Source: Caulobacteraceae bacterium
GTDB taxonomy: Bacteria; Pseudomonadota; Alphaproteobacteria; Caulobacterales; Caulobacteraceae
Reading direction: 5' to 3'
NCBI GenBank assembly: GCA_947475415.1
Contig: CANJLH010000003.1
Span: 62,001-126,000, forward strand
DNA: 64,000 nucleotides
The notes under the pieces were generated by a model, which saw only the letters and a program-made list of their open reading frames with translations, had not been told where the DNA came from and ran no database searches. Below are positions 45,001 to 53,863 of this stretch, piece by piece. Position 1 is the first letter of the stretch; each line of letters starts with the position of its first letter. The position numbers were made by a program, and so were the translations under genes.

Positions 45001-46335
45001 CTAGGCACCTAGCGTCTCGACGAACCGCACCGGTTCGCCCAGGTGCGGTGCAGGCACCTCGCCATCGCGCATGACGATCCGCCCACGCACGACGGTCGCA
45101 ATCGGCCAACCTTGGGCTTCGAAGCCGTCAAAGGGCGTCCAGCCGGCGCGGGTGGCCATCATCTGGTGGGTGATGGTGCGCTTCGCCTTCAAGTCGACGA
45201 TCGTGAGATCGGCGTCATAGCCCACCGCCAGGCGGCCTTTGCCAGCGATGCCGAACACCCGGTTGGGGCCGTGACTGGTCAGGTCCACGAACCGCTCCAG
45301 CGTCAGCCGCCCGGCGGCCACGTGGGTGAGCAGCACCGGCACCAGAGTCTGCACACCCGGCATTCCGGAGGGCGAAGCAGGATAGGGCCTAGCCTTTTCC
45401 TCTCGGGTATGGGGCGCATGGTCGGAGCCCAGCACGTCGGCGACGCCAACAGCGACTCCCGCCCACAGTCCCGCCTGGTGCGCCGCACCGCGGATCGGCG
45501 GGTTCATCTGGGCGAAGCCCCTCAATTGTTGATAGGCCTCCGGCGCGGTGAGCGTCAGGTGCTGGGGTGTGACTTCGACGGTGGCGACGTCTTTATGGCG
45601 GGCCAGGAACTCGATCTCCTCCGCAGTGGTCACGTGCAACACATGAATGCGCTTGCCCAGCGCGCGCGCGATCCTGACCAGCCGCTCGGTGGACATCAGC
45701 GCAGAGGTCGCGTCGCGAACTTCCTCATGGCTGGTCCAGTCTCCCGTGCGGGCTAAGGACCTGCGCTCGGCCAGGCGGTATTCGTCCTCCGAATGGAACG
45801 TGGCGCGGCGGTTGGTGTGGCGCAGCACCTGCTCGACACCTTGATCATCCTGAACCAGCAGCGTACCCGTTGACGCGCCCATGAACACCTTGACCCCGCA
45901 GCAGCCGGGCAGCCGCTCCAGCTCGCCTAGGAAGGCGGCGTTCTCGTGGGTCCCGCCCACATAGAAGGCGTGATCGCAATGCATGCGCCCTTTCGCCCGG
46001 TCGAGCTTATCGGCCAGGGCTTCGGCGTCGGTGGTGGCGGGCTCGGTGTTCGGCATTTCGAATACGGCGGTGACGCCGCCCAGCACCGCGCCCCGCGATC
46101 CGCTCTCCAGATCTTCCTTCCATTCCAGTCCCGGTTCGCGGAAGTGAACCTGGGAGTCGATCACCCCTGGCAGCACAGTCAGACCCGCGGCGTTGAACAC
46201 CTCCCCCGCCGAGGCCGCTGCAAGGTCGCCGATAGCCGCGATCCGGCCAGCCCTTACGCCCACATCGGCGCACCCGCGGCCTGAGTGGTTCACCACTTCG
46301 CCGCCCTTGACGATCAGGTCATAGGTTTCAGGCAT
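45001..46335 (-). CDS. pyrC: dihydroorotase family amidohydrolase
   Basis: A 444-aa cyclic amidohydrolase of the dihydroorotase/allantoinase type. The metal site should be DxHxH but reads DSQVHFREPG, so the first His is Gln62. The other residues are kept: His64, the carboxylated Lys149 in GVKVFMGASTG, His181, His234 in HVLHVT and Asp305 in GSDHAPHT. It is probably a pyrimidine-pathway dihydroorotase of a QxH subgroup, but activity or another substrate cannot be settled here. It overlaps the GT9 gene by 8 nt. Confidence 0.8.
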   Translation of the reverse strand: MPETYDLIVKGGEVVNHSGRGCADVGVRAGRIAAIGDLAAASAGEVFNAAGLTVLPGVIDSQVHFREPGLEWKEDLESGSRGAVLGGVTAVFEMPNTEPATTDAEALADKLDRAKGRMHCDHAFYVGGTHENAAFLGELERLPGCCGVKVFMGASTGTLLVQDDQGVEQVLRHTNRRATFHSEDEYRLAERRSLARTGDWTSHEEVRDATSALMSTERLVRIARALGKRIHVLHVTTAEEIEFLARHKDVATVEVTPQHLTLTAPEAYQQLRGFAQMNPPIRGAAHQAGLWAGVAVGVADVLGSDHAPHTREEKARPYPASPSGMPGVQTLVPVLLTHVAAGRLTLERFVDLTSHGPNRVFGIAGKGRLAVGYDADLTIVDLKAKRTITHQMMATRAGWTPFDGFEAQGWPIATVVRGRIVMRDGEVPAPHLGEPVRFVETLGA

Positions 46336-47320
46336 CGGCCGGCTCCACCGCGGCCGGGGCGACAGCGACCAAGTTTGTGGCCGCCTTCACCACCGCCGGC
46401 ACGGTCAGGTCCATCATATGGCATAGCACTTGGGCGAACCCAGGGTCAGCAGCGCGGATCTGCTCAAATTCACGCGGGCCGCGCACAACCCGGGCATGCT
46501 CTCCCCAGGGAGCGTAGAGCCGCTCGTCGGAAGGCCCGAACAGTCCCACCGTCGGCGCCCCAGCCGCCGCCGCCAGGTGCATCAGACCCGAATCGTTGCC
46601 AATGAACAGCCGGGCCCGCTTCAGACAGGCGTAGGCGGTAAGCAGGTCAGCCTTGCCTACCAGATCGATCAACCGCCCCTTGGCCACTACATGGCGAAGG
46701 GAATCTATCACCGCCCAGTCCTGCGGCGCGCCCAGCACCATGAGCCGGCCCCCTTCCAGCGGCCCGCCCTTCTTGAGGAGCTCAATAGCGGTCAGCGCGA
46801 ACCGCTCCAGCGGCCAGGTCTTGCCGATCCAATTGGCCGCCGGCGCCAGCGCCAGGATCGGGCCACTTCCGCTGGTAATCTCCACCGCCCGGGCTTCTGT
46901 CTCTGCAGACGTGTAAAGGAACGGGGCCGCCAAATCGTCGTTGAGCCTGAGCACGCGGCTGGCCTCGACGACCTTATGAACGGGTGGACCGGAGGATCTG
47001 TGAAACACCGCACGCCGCTTGCGGCTGAGGAAGTTCGAGATCGCCGAGCCACGTAGGTCGACAATCAGGCCCCATTTGCGCCGCCGAACCCGATTCCACA
47101 GGGAAAACCAGTGGCCGCCCGTTTCGGACTTCTCCATGACGATCACCTCGTCAAGACCAGGAACCTCCGCGAACAAGGGTGCTGCCGCTGGACCGGCTAC
47201 GATGGTGAAACGGGCGCTGGGAATTTCCTGGATCAGCTTGCGGAGCAGGCCTGACGAAAGCACGGCGTCGCCGATCCGCGTCGCCGTGATGAACAAAATG
47301 GGGAATCCGCCGACGGGCAT
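46328..47320 (-). CDS. family 9 glycosyltransferase (heptosyltransferase-like)
   Basis: A 330-aa GT9 enzyme. ILFITATRIGDAVLSSGLLRKL is the N-terminal domain start. The C-terminal domain has ILALAPAANWIGKTWPLERFA and the donor-binding IGNDSGLMHLAAAAGAPTVGLFGPS. It probably adds heptose or a similar sugar to the lipopolysaccharide core. I use the ATG at 47320 (MPVGGFPIL) in place of an open start 15 codons upstream. It is the first gene of the minus-strand run GT9-pyrC-ligase, 59 bp from the divergent YgfZ gene. Confidence 0.88.
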   Translation of the reverse strand: MPVGGFPILFITATRIGDAVLSSGLLRKLIQEIPSARFTIVAGPAAAPLFAEVPGLDEVIVMEKSETGGHWFSLWNRVRRRKWGLIVDLRGSAISNFLSRKRRAVFHRSSGPPVHKVVEASRVLRLNDDLAAPFLYTSAETEARAVEITSGSGPILALAPAANWIGKTWPLERFALTAIELLKKGGPLEGGRLMVLGAPQDWAVIDSLRHVVAKGRLIDLVGKADLLTAYACLKRARLFIGNDSGLMHLAAAAGAPTVGLFGPSDERLYAPWGEHARVVRGPREFEQIRAADPGFAQVLCHMMDLTVPAVVKAATNLVAVAPAAVEPADA

Positions 47321-47379
47321 CGCGCCTCTATAGAAGGACGAAGGCTGGCGCTCCACCCACAGCACGCTAAATAGCGCCT

Positions 47380-48186
47380 ATGATCGTCACATTCGCCTAT
47401 CTGGAGAGCCGCGCTGTCATCCGCCTCACCGGACCGGACTGGCGGAGCTTCCTGCAAGGACTGATCACCCAGGACGTCGAAACCTTGTCAGACGGCCAGG
47501 CGCGATTCGGCGCCCTGCTCACACCCCAGGGCCGGCTGGCCCACGACATGTTCATTGTGGGCGCGGGCGAGGACGCCCTGCTCGATGTCGCCGCGACGGC
47601 GCGCGATGGGATCATTGATCGGCTCTCGATCTACCGCTTGCGGGCCAAGGTCCAGATCACGCCGGACCCGGCACTGGTTACCGCCCTTTTCGGGGCCGGC
47701 GCGGCGCCCGCGCCTGGATGGCTTCCCGACCCTCGACTTTCCGCCCTGGGCTTTCGTGGCTATGGCGCCGCGTCGCCAGCTGAAGCGATCGTGGGCGCAG
47801 AGACCGACTACGAGGCTTTTCGGCTGTCCCTGGGCGCACCGGGGCCCGCAGACTGGGACGCACAGGCCACATACCCAATAGAAGCCAATTTCGACCTTCT
47901 GTCCGGCATCGACTTCAAGAAAGGCTGCTTTATCGGCCAGGAGACCACTTCGCGCATGAAGCGCCGCGGCCTGATCAAGACGCGCATGCTGCCGATCCGG
48001 TTTGAAGGATCGCCGCCGTCGCCGGGGGCGGAAGTGCTGGCTGGCGACCTGCGGGCCGGCGAGGTGCTCTCCGGCCGTGAGGGGATCGCCATGGCGCTGC
48101 TTCGGCTGGACCGAATCGACGGCGCGGCGCTGAGCGTCGACGGCCGCCCCGTGCGCGCCGAACGGCCGACATGGATGGCGCCGTGA
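47380..48186 (+). CDS. ygfZ: folate-binding protein YgfZ
   Basis: A 268-aa GcvT-like protein that helps maintain iron-sulfur enzymes, using tetrahydrofolate. The signature Cys motif is GCFIGQETTSRMKRRGL. DWRSFLQGLITQDVETL and LLTPQGRLAHDMFIV are typical N-terminal segments. Length is slightly short but normal for alphaproteobacteria. It converges with threonine aldolase (7 bp between stops). There is no partner gene. Confidence 0.92.
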   Translation: MIVTFAYLESRAVIRLTGPDWRSFLQGLITQDVETLSDGQARFGALLTPQGRLAHDMFIVGAGEDALLDVAATARDGIIDRLSIYRLRAKVQITPDPALVTALFGAGAAPAPGWLPDPRLSALGFRGYGAASPAEAIVGAETDYEAFRLSLGAPGPADWDAQATYPIEANFDLLSGIDFKKGCFIGQETTSRMKRRGLIKTRMLPIRFEGSPPSPGAEVLAGDLRAGEVLSGREGIAMALLRLDRIDGAALSVDGRPVRAERPTWMAP

Positions 48187-48193
48187 CGGGCGC

Positions 48194-49207
48194 TCAGGGT
48201 CTGACGGCGCACAGCGCGGCGGCGAATTCCTCCACCGCCGCCGCCGTGGTCGCCCAAGAGCAAACGAACCTCACCGTCCCATCCAGGAATCGATAGACAA
48301 ACCAGCCCCGGGCGTGAAGAGCCCTGAGCGCCGGCTCCTCCATCTGTACGAACACGGCGTTCGCCTCCACGGGATGGACCACCGGGAACGGCGACGCCGC
48401 CGCCAGTTTGCGCGCCATGGCGTTGGCGTGTGCGGCGTGGCGGATCATCGCGCCGTCTTCCAGCATGCCGATGAACGGGGCTCCATAGTACCGTCCCTTG
48501 GAGGGCAGTTGCCCGGCCTGTTTGAGGCGCGCGTCGAAGCGGTGAGCCAGTGCGGGGTTGAGGATCACCACCGCTTCGGTCGGCGGCATGCCCGCCTTTG
48601 CGCCGCCCAAGACTAGGAGATCGACACCCAATCCTTTCAATGCGCGCACGTCGAAACCCGCGGCCGCCGCATTCGCCAGGCGCGCGCCGTCAAGGTGAAC
48701 GCCCAACCCCTGCGCCCGCGCCGGCGTCGTAAGATCGCCGAGCATCGCGCCGGAATAGACTGCTCCATATTCTGTCGCATTGGTCAGCGAGAGGGCGGCC
48801 GGCGACTGGCGGTGCGAGGCATCGGCAAGAGCCAAGGCCTCGGCCAGCGACTTGGGATCGATCCGGCCTGACGCGCCGGTCAGGCCAATCAGACCCAGGC
48901 CGCTGCCGAACAGGCCCGGCGCTCCGGTCTCGTCGGTTCGGACATGGGCGTGGTCATGCGTCAGCACCGCCTCGAAGGGCCGGCACAGCGCCGCAAGGCA
49001 TATGGCGTTGGCGGCGGTGCCCGAGGCGACGAACAGCACCTGCGCGTCGACGTCCAAGAAGGCGCGGACCAGATCGGCGGCCCGCGCCGAGACCTCGTCG
49101 GCCCCATAGGCCGGCGCGAACCCATTGTTCGCGGCGACGATGGCGGCCATGGCCTCGGGCGCGGCTGGCGCGGTGTTGTCTGAAGCGAAGTCATATCGTG
49201 CAGCCAT
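48194..49207 (-). CDS. low-specificity L-threonine aldolase
   Basis: A 337-aa PLP fold-type I enzyme that cleaves L-threonine or L-allo-threonine to glycine and acetaldehyde. It begins YDFASDNTAPAAPEAMAAI. FVASGTAANAICLAAL binds the phosphate, GVHLDGARLANAA carries the PLP Asp, and the Schiff-base Lys is in LLVLGGAKAGMPP. It starts 3 bp after the TetR gene on the same strand, so the two form an operon and the regulator may control it. Length and motifs are normal. Confidence 0.88.
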   Translation of the reverse strand: MAARYDFASDNTAPAAPEAMAAIVAANNGFAPAYGADEVSARAADLVRAFLDVDAQVLFVASGTAANAICLAALCRPFEAVLTHDHAHVRTDETGAPGLFGSGLGLIGLTGASGRIDPKSLAEALALADASHRQSPAALSLTNATEYGAVYSGAMLGDLTTPARAQGLGVHLDGARLANAAAAGFDVRALKGLGVDLLVLGGAKAGMPPTEAVVILNPALAHRFDARLKQAGQLPSKGRYYGAPFIGMLEDGAMIRHAAHANAMARKLAAASPFPVVHPVEANAVFVQMEEPALRALHARGWFVYRFLDGTVRFVCSWATTAAAVEEFAAALCAVRP

Positions 49208-49210
49208 GGC

Positions 49211-49810
49211 TCAGGCGGTGACGCCGAGTCCTCGCAGCAGAGTGGCGCCCATGTCGGGCACAAGTTTCGCAGAAGCCCCGCTGGGCAGTTTACCGGCCAG
49301 TTCCAGCATCACCACCCCATGGACTGCGGCCCAGGAGATTGTTCCCAGATACTGCGCGTCACCTCTGACGGTTCCGGCCGCCAGGTGGCGCAGCACATGC
49401 TGGGTCATGCTGGCGAAGGCGCGCTTTTCCGCGGCGACGAGGAGAGGATACTCACGCTCAGTGGGTTGGTTCACATCGAACATCAGCTTGAACGTATGCG
49501 GATGTTCGAAAGCGAAACGGCGGTATGACTCGGCGACGGCGTAGGACCCTTCGACCGGCCCAGAGGTGGCGTTGAAGGCCGCCTCCACCGCCGCTGCAAA
49601 CCGATTGAACCCCAGTGTGCGGACGGCTGCCAGGATGTCGTCCTTGTCGCGGAAGTACCGATAGGGCGTCATGGCGCTGACGCCCAAGGCTCCAGCCAGC
49701 TCACGCATGGTCACCCCATCGGGGCCCTTTTGCGCGAACAGGGTTTCCGCCGCCGCGCACAGCCGCTCGCGGAAATCCGCCACGTCGGCTTCGGTGAGTA
49801 CGCGGGGCAT
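49211..49810 (-). CDS. TetR/AcrR-family transcriptional regulator
   Basis: A 199-aa regulator with its helix-turn-helix at residues 10-56 (LCAAAETLFAQKGPDGVTMRELAGALGVSAMTPYRYFRDKDDIL). The C-terminal half (YRRFAFEHPHTFKLMFDV, AVHGVVMLELAGKLP) fits the WHG-like TetR C-terminal domain. It is first in a two-gene operon with threonine aldolase and divergent from an MFS transporter gene, so either could be its target. In the shared 206-bp region CCACTT (49876-49881) and AAGTGG (49902-49907) form a spaced inverted repeat that could be an operator. Confidence 0.88.
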   Translation of the reverse strand: MPRVLTEADVADFRERLCAAAETLFAQKGPDGVTMRELAGALGVSAMTPYRYFRDKDDILAAVRTLGFNRFAAAVEAAFNATSGPVEGSYAVAESYRRFAFEHPHTFKLMFDVNQPTEREYPLLVAAEKRAFASMTQHVLRHLAAGTVRGDAQYLGTISWAAVHGVVMLELAGKLPSGASAKLVPDMGATLLRGLGVTA

Positions 49811-50016
49811 CGCTCCTCCAACGGCGGCGGGTGCATCGGGCGACCGAACAGGATGCGGTTAGTCCAACCCCAGCCCCACTTTGGGACAACAATAACACCG
49901 TAAGTGGAAGGTGCGAATGTAATCCGTCACCTGATGTATGGTGGAGCCACTTGATTTTCAGCCGAGCCCGGCAGGAAAAACCGACGCCTGGCGATAAACG
50001 CGGCTAGTTTGTTCCG

Positions 50017-51348
50017 ATGAGCGCCGCCAACACACCCGCCGAGACCGCATATCCGCCCGCCTTCACCGCCTGGAAGGCGGTGGGCGTGCTGCTGATCCTC
50101 TACGCCCTTTCGATGATGGACCGGCAAATTGTTTCGCTGATGGTCGGCGACCTGAAGCACGACCTGGCGCTTTCCGATTTCCAGATCAGCCTTCTGCAGG
50201 GCTTTTCCTTCGCCTTGCTCTATTCCGTGCTGGGCCTGCCATTCGGTATGGCTGTGGACCGGCTGCCGCGGCGATATGTGATCTTCTTCGGCGTGTTGCT
50301 GTGGGCCGGCGCCGCGACAGCTTGCGGTCTCGCCCAGAACTTCCCGCAATTGCTGGCCGCCCGCACCCTGGTGGGCGCCGGCGAGGCGGCGTTGGCGCCG
50401 GCGGCCTATTCAATCCTGGCCGACATGTTCCCGAAGCGGCGGCTGACCTTTGCATTATCTATCTACACGATCGGCGCGACCATCGGCTCCGGCGCCTCAG
50501 TCATGCTGGGCGGGGTTCTTCTGCATTTCGCCCGCAACGGCGTCACCTTGCCGATCCTGGGCGAGGTTCACGCATGGCGGTTCGCCTTCCTCGCCACCGG
50601 CGCGCCGGGCCTTCTGCTGGCCTTCCTGATCTTCCTGATCCCCGAACCAAAACGGGGAGCCAGAGCGGCGGCGGACGGGCGCAGCACCTGGGCCGACGTA
50701 TTCACCTTCATCAGCGCACACTGGCGTTTCTTCGCCTGTCACGTGGTGGGGTTCAGCTGCATCATGGGCATGTCCTACGCCCGCATGAGTTGGGCGCCGG
50801 CTTTCCTCATGCGCCACTTTGGCTGGCCAGTGGACCGGGTCGGCATGGTGCAGGGGTCATTTGACCTGGTCCTTGGTCTCGCCACCTTCCTGACCACGGG
50901 CCAATTGGTCGACTGGCTCATGAGGAAGGGCGTCACAGATGCCCACTTTCGCTATTATGTCGTAGGCTCGATCGTCGCCCTGGTGGGTGGGGTGGGCGGG
51001 TTCCTGGCGCCGAACATCTATCTGTACTTCCTGGGCATGGCCTTCACCTCAGTGCCCCTGAATATGGCCGCCATCGCCGCATCGGCGATCCAGACGGTGA
51101 CGCCGGCCAACCTGCGTGGTCGGGTCTCGGCGCTCTATCTGATGGTCGTGGCGCTGTTCGCCATGACGGTCGGGCCTTCGACGGTGGGCCTGCTCACCGA
51201 CCGGGTGTTCCATGACCCGCTGAAGGTCCACCTGTCCCTGGTCACCACTTTCGCCATCCTGGCGCCCATCGCGCTGGCCGCCTTCTGGCTAGGCCTCGCC
51301 CCCATGCGCCGGGCGGTGGCCAGCGCCGAGTTCACCGACGCGCGCTGA
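50017..51348 (+). CDS. MFS transporter (Spinster-like)
   Basis: A 443-aa protein with twelve transmembrane helices. LYALSMMDRQIVSLMVGDLKHDLALSDFQISLLQGFSFALLYS at TM1-2, the motif GLPFGMAVDRLPRRYVI in loop 2-3 and RTLVGAGEAALAPAAYSILADMFP at TM4 match the Spns/organic-acid-type MFS group common in sphingomonads and Caulobacterales. The substrate is unknown; lipids or aromatic acids are typical guesses. It is divergent from a TetR gene. The ATG lacks a strong ribosome site. It converges with the HNH gene, 5 bp apart. Confidence 0.88.
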   Translation: MSAANTPAETAYPPAFTAWKAVGVLLILYALSMMDRQIVSLMVGDLKHDLALSDFQISLLQGFSFALLYSVLGLPFGMAVDRLPRRYVIFFGVLLWAGAATACGLAQNFPQLLAARTLVGAGEAALAPAAYSILADMFPKRRLTFALSIYTIGATIGSGASVMLGGVLLHFARNGVTLPILGEVHAWRFAFLATGAPGLLLAFLIFLIPEPKRGARAAADGRSTWADVFTFISAHWRFFACHVVGFSCIMGMSYARMSWAPAFLMRHFGWPVDRVGMVQGSFDLVLGLATFLTTGQLVDWLMRKGVTDAHFRYYVVGSIVALVGGVGGFLAPNIYLYFLGMAFTSVPLNMAAIAASAIQTVTPANLRGRVSALYLMVVALFAMTVGPSTVGLLTDRVFHDPLKVHLSLVTTFAILAPIALAAFWLGLAPMRRAVASAEFTDAR

Positions 51349-51353
51349 TCGCC

Positions 51354-51914
51354 CTACGCCTCCAGCTCGATGTCCCAGTAGAGGTAGTCCAGCCAGCTCT
51401 CATGCAGATGATGCGGTGGGAAGCGGCGGCCGCGTTCCTGGAGTTCGTAGGCGCTGGGCCGGCGCGGAGCGCGCAAGGGAGTCATGGCGGCTTCTCGCGG
51501 CGTACGGCCACCCTTCAGCAGATTGCAGCGCGCGCAGGCCGTAACGATATTGTCCCAGGAGGTGCGCCCGCCTTGCGAGCGCGGGATTACGTGGTCGAAG
51601 GTCAGGTCCTCGGCGGCGTGGCAGTACTGGCAGGCGAAGGCATCGCGCAGGAACAGGTTAAAGCGGGTGAAGGCCGGCGGCCGGTCCTGCGCCACAAAGC
51701 GCTTCAACGACACTACGCTGGGCAGCCGCATCTCGAACGAGGGCGAGTGGACCTTCTGATCATAGGTCGAGACCACATCGACCCGATCCAGGAACACCGC
51801 CTTGATGACGTCCTGCCACGGCCACAGCGACAAGGGGTAATAGCTTAGCGGCCGGAAGTCGGCGTTGAGCACCAGGGCGGGCCAGCCGGAAGGCGGACGG
51901 CTAAGGACCTGCAT
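51354..51914 (-). CDS. HNH endonuclease domain protein
   Basis: A 186-aa protein of the chromosomal HNH type. The zinc-finger HNH core is FACQYCHAAEDLTFDHVIPRSQGG followed by TSWDNIVTACARCNLLKGGRT. The N-terminal part PALVLNADFRPLSYYPLSLWPWQDVIKAVFLDRVDVV is the usual leader of this widespread family. Cellular role is not known; it is not next to restriction or phage genes. I use the ATG at 51914 (MQVLSRPPSGWPALVLNAD). Confidence 0.88.
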   Translation of the reverse strand: MQVLSRPPSGWPALVLNADFRPLSYYPLSLWPWQDVIKAVFLDRVDVVSTYDQKVHSPSFEMRLPSVVSLKRFVAQDRPPAFTRFNLFLRDAFACQYCHAAEDLTFDHVIPRSQGGRTSWDNIVTACARCNLLKGGRTPREAAMTPLRAPRRPSAYELQERGRRFPPHHLHESWLDYLYWDIELEA

Positions 51915-52052
51915 GTCGGGTCCCCGGACGGCGCTCCGCGCCGATGATGATGGGATGCAGACTGAAGATCGCACCTCGTTCACATGAGCCGAGGATGATC
52001 ATAAGGCCGAGTCGGCGACAGCTCCATGACCCGAACGTCGAAATTCGCCCAC

Positions 52053-52080
52053 GAAAAAGGGGGCCCGAAGGCCCCCTTCC
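52053..52080 (-). terminator. strong rho-independent terminator of the 37-aa gene
   Basis: On the minus strand AAGGGGGCC, a TTCG tetraloop and GGCCCCCTT form a perfect 9-bp stem followed by a T-run. It begins 23 nt after the stop of the microprotein gene. Confidence 0.92.
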
Positions 52081-52102
52081 ACGCCGTCGGTTGTGGGGAG
52101 GA

Positions 52103-52216
52103 TTAAGCGCCGACGACCGCCATCGCCGCTGCTGCGAACAGGGTCAGGCCGATGAACAGGGCGGGAGTGACCCGGTCGGCCATTCGTTCCAGAGCGGGAA
52201 GCGTTGCGAGAGACAT
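52103..52216 (-). CDS. 37-aa single-span membrane microprotein
   Basis: The minus-strand frame from the ATG at 52216 encodes a 37-residue protein. An amphipathic start (MSLATLPALERMADRV) leads into one hydrophobic helix, TPALFIGLTLFAAAAMAVVGA, that ends at the C-terminus. An AAAGGTG ribosome site is 7 nt upstream. A near-consensus promoter and a strong terminator frame it, so it is a monocistronic and probably highly expressed unit. Function and family are unknown. The transcript could also act as RNA. Confidence 0.65.
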   Translation of the reverse strand: MSLATLPALERMADRVTPALFIGLTLFAAAAMAVVGA

Positions 52217-52277
52217 GACACACACCTTTTTTAATTTAAGGCCCCGGGGGGAGGAGGACCTTCATTTGAACGGTGCT

Positions 52278-52305
52278 AAGATAGCCGCGATCTGATCGTT
52301 GTCAA
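52278..52305 (-). promoter_or_regulatory. near-consensus sigma-70 promoter for the 37-aa gene
   Basis: On the minus strand TTGACA (52305-52300), a 16-nt spacer and TATCTT (52283-52278) form a housekeeping promoter with a perfect -35. The predicted transcript has a leader of about 55-60 nt before the ATG at 52216. It lies 45 bp from the divergent TetR gene, which could bind here. Confidence 0.65.
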
Positions 52306-52349
52306 GATGAATCTTTACGGCGTCAGGATGCAGTTTTAGAGTTGGGCCT

Positions 52350-52991
52350 ATGAGCGAATCTGAACATCCCGCCCGGCGCTATCACCATGGTGATCTGCGC
52401 CGGGCCCTGGTGGATGCGGCCCGCAGGCTGCTGGAAAAGGAAGGCCCCACGGCGCTTTCCCTGCGGGCCGTCGCGCGTGAGGCGGGCGTCAGCGCCGCGG
52501 CGCCCTACCACCACTTCAAGGACAAGGCTGAACTGCTGGCCGCGGTGGGCGAACAGGGATGGGAGTTGTTGGATCGGAGGCTGGATGAGGCGGCGGCCGC
52601 CCACGGATCAGCCCACGAGCGGATGACTGAAACCGGCGCGGTCTATGTGACCTTCGCGCTGAAGAACCCGGCGCTCTATCGGGTCATGTTCGACGCCATG
52701 AGGGAGAGCGAGGGGAACCCGGACCGCCTGACCGACAAGGATCATCGCTTTGAGCGGCTTCGGCGCATGCTGGTGGAAGGCGGCGCCAACCCTGACGACC
52801 TGATGGGGCTGGAACTCGGCGCGATGGCGGCCTGGTGCGCCTCTCACGGACTGGCGGAGATGATCGCTTTCAAGCGGTTCGACTCCATGCGCGAGGCCCT
52901 AGGCGGCGAGGACGCGCTGATGCGCGCCGTCCTCGACCAGCTCACCATCTACGCCCATCGCCCCGGCGGCCCCTCGCCCAGCGACGGTTGA
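52350..52991 (+). CDS. TetR/AcrR-family regulator with WHG domain
   Basis: A 213-aa regulator. The helix-turn-helix is at residues 12-58 (YHHGDLRRALVDAARRLLEKEGPTALSLRAVAREAGVSAAAPYHHFKDKAELL). The C-terminal domain has TGAVYVTFALKNPALYRVMFD and MAAWCASHGLAEM, the WHG-type pattern. It is divergent from the 37-aa membrane microprotein and shares its promoter region, so the microprotein is a candidate target. It may be followed by gluQ, 17 bp downstream. Confidence 0.88.
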   Translation: MSESEHPARRYHHGDLRRALVDAARRLLEKEGPTALSLRAVAREAGVSAAAPYHHFKDKAELLAAVGEQGWELLDRRLDEAAAAHGSAHERMTETGAVYVTFALKNPALYRVMFDAMRESEGNPDRLTDKDHRFERLRRMLVEGGANPDDLMGLELGAMAAWCASHGLAEMIAFKRFDSMREALGGEDALMRAVLDQLTIYAHRPGGPSPSDG

Positions 52992-53008
52992 AGTCATAAG
53001 CTTCGCTG

Positions 53009-53863
53009 GTGACCGCAGCCTTCCTCACCCGCTTCGCCCCATCCCCCACCGGAATGCTCCACCGCGGACACGCCTATTCCGCCTTGACCGCCTTCACCGC
53101 AGCCCGCGCCGCCGGCGGTCAATTCATCCTGCGCATCGAGGACATCGATCGAACCCGTTGCCGACCGGAGTTCGAAGCCGCGATCGTTGAGGACCTCGCC
53201 TGGCTTGGCCTGGAGTGGGAACAACCGGCGCGGCGCCAATCCGACCATATGGCCGACTATCGCGCCGCCCTGGACGACCTGTGCGCCCGTCGCCTCGTCT
53301 ATCGGTGTTTCCGCACCCGCAAGGAAATCGCCGCGACGATCGAAAGCGCGCCGCATGGGGCCATGGAGGCCTGGCGGGGCGGGCCTCTTGAGCCAGAGGA
53401 TGAACGCCGACGCCTTGCCCGCGGCGAAGCCTACGCCTGGCGTTTGTCGCTGGCCGCGGCTGAGCGGGAGTTGGGCGGGCTCGTTGTCCTGGACTTCGAG
53501 GAACAGGGCGCCGGGCCCGGCGGCGAGAGCGGCCGTATCGCCGCTCGCCCTGATTTGGGCGGCGATGTGGTGCTGGCGCGGAAGGACCTTGGCGTCGCCT
53601 ATCACCTCGCCGTGGTGGTGGACGACGCTTTGCAGGGTATGACCCATGTGATCCGCGGCTGCGACCTCTTCGAGGCGGCCCACGTCCAGCGGATCCTGCA
53701 GGCCCTTCTAGGCCTGCCGACCCCGATTTACCGGCATCACCGCCTGCTCACCGACGCCGAGGGCCGCCGCTATGCCAAACGCGACCGGGCCGAGACCCTG
53801 CGCGAGATTCGCGCACGCGGCGTCACGGCCCGCGACTTGCGGCGGGAGTTGGGATTTGACTGA
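53009..53863 (+). CDS. gluQ: glutamyl-Q tRNA(Asp) synthetase
   Basis: A 284-aa truncated GluRS-like enzyme that adds glutamate to queuosine in tRNA-Asp. The HIGH-like motif is in FAPSPTGMLHRGHAYSALTAF, DIDRTRCRPEFEAAI is typical, and AKRDRAETLREIR is the KMSKS-equivalent. It has no anticodon-binding domain, as expected for this family. HRGH replaces the usual HLGH. It starts at a GTG with a weak ribosome site. Its end overlaps the DMT transporter start. Confidence 0.9.
   Translation: MTAAFLTRFAPSPTGMLHRGHAYSALTAFTAARAAGGQFILRIEDIDRTRCRPEFEAAIVEDLAWLGLEWEQPARRQSDHMADYRAALDDLCARRLVYRCFRTRKEIAATIESAPHGAMEAWRGGPLEPEDERRRLARGEAYAWRLSLAAAERELGGLVVLDFEEQGAGPGGESGRIAARPDLGGDVVLARKDLGVAYHLAVVVDDALQGMTHVIRGCDLFEAAHVQRILQALLGLPTPIYRHHRLLTDAEGRRYAKRDRAETLREIRARGVTARDLRRELGFD

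Noticed and set aside
53130..53160. GATCGAACCCG string resembling a tRNA T-loop
   Set aside because: It lies inside the conserved DIDRTRC motif of gluQ and has no matching tRNA stems.
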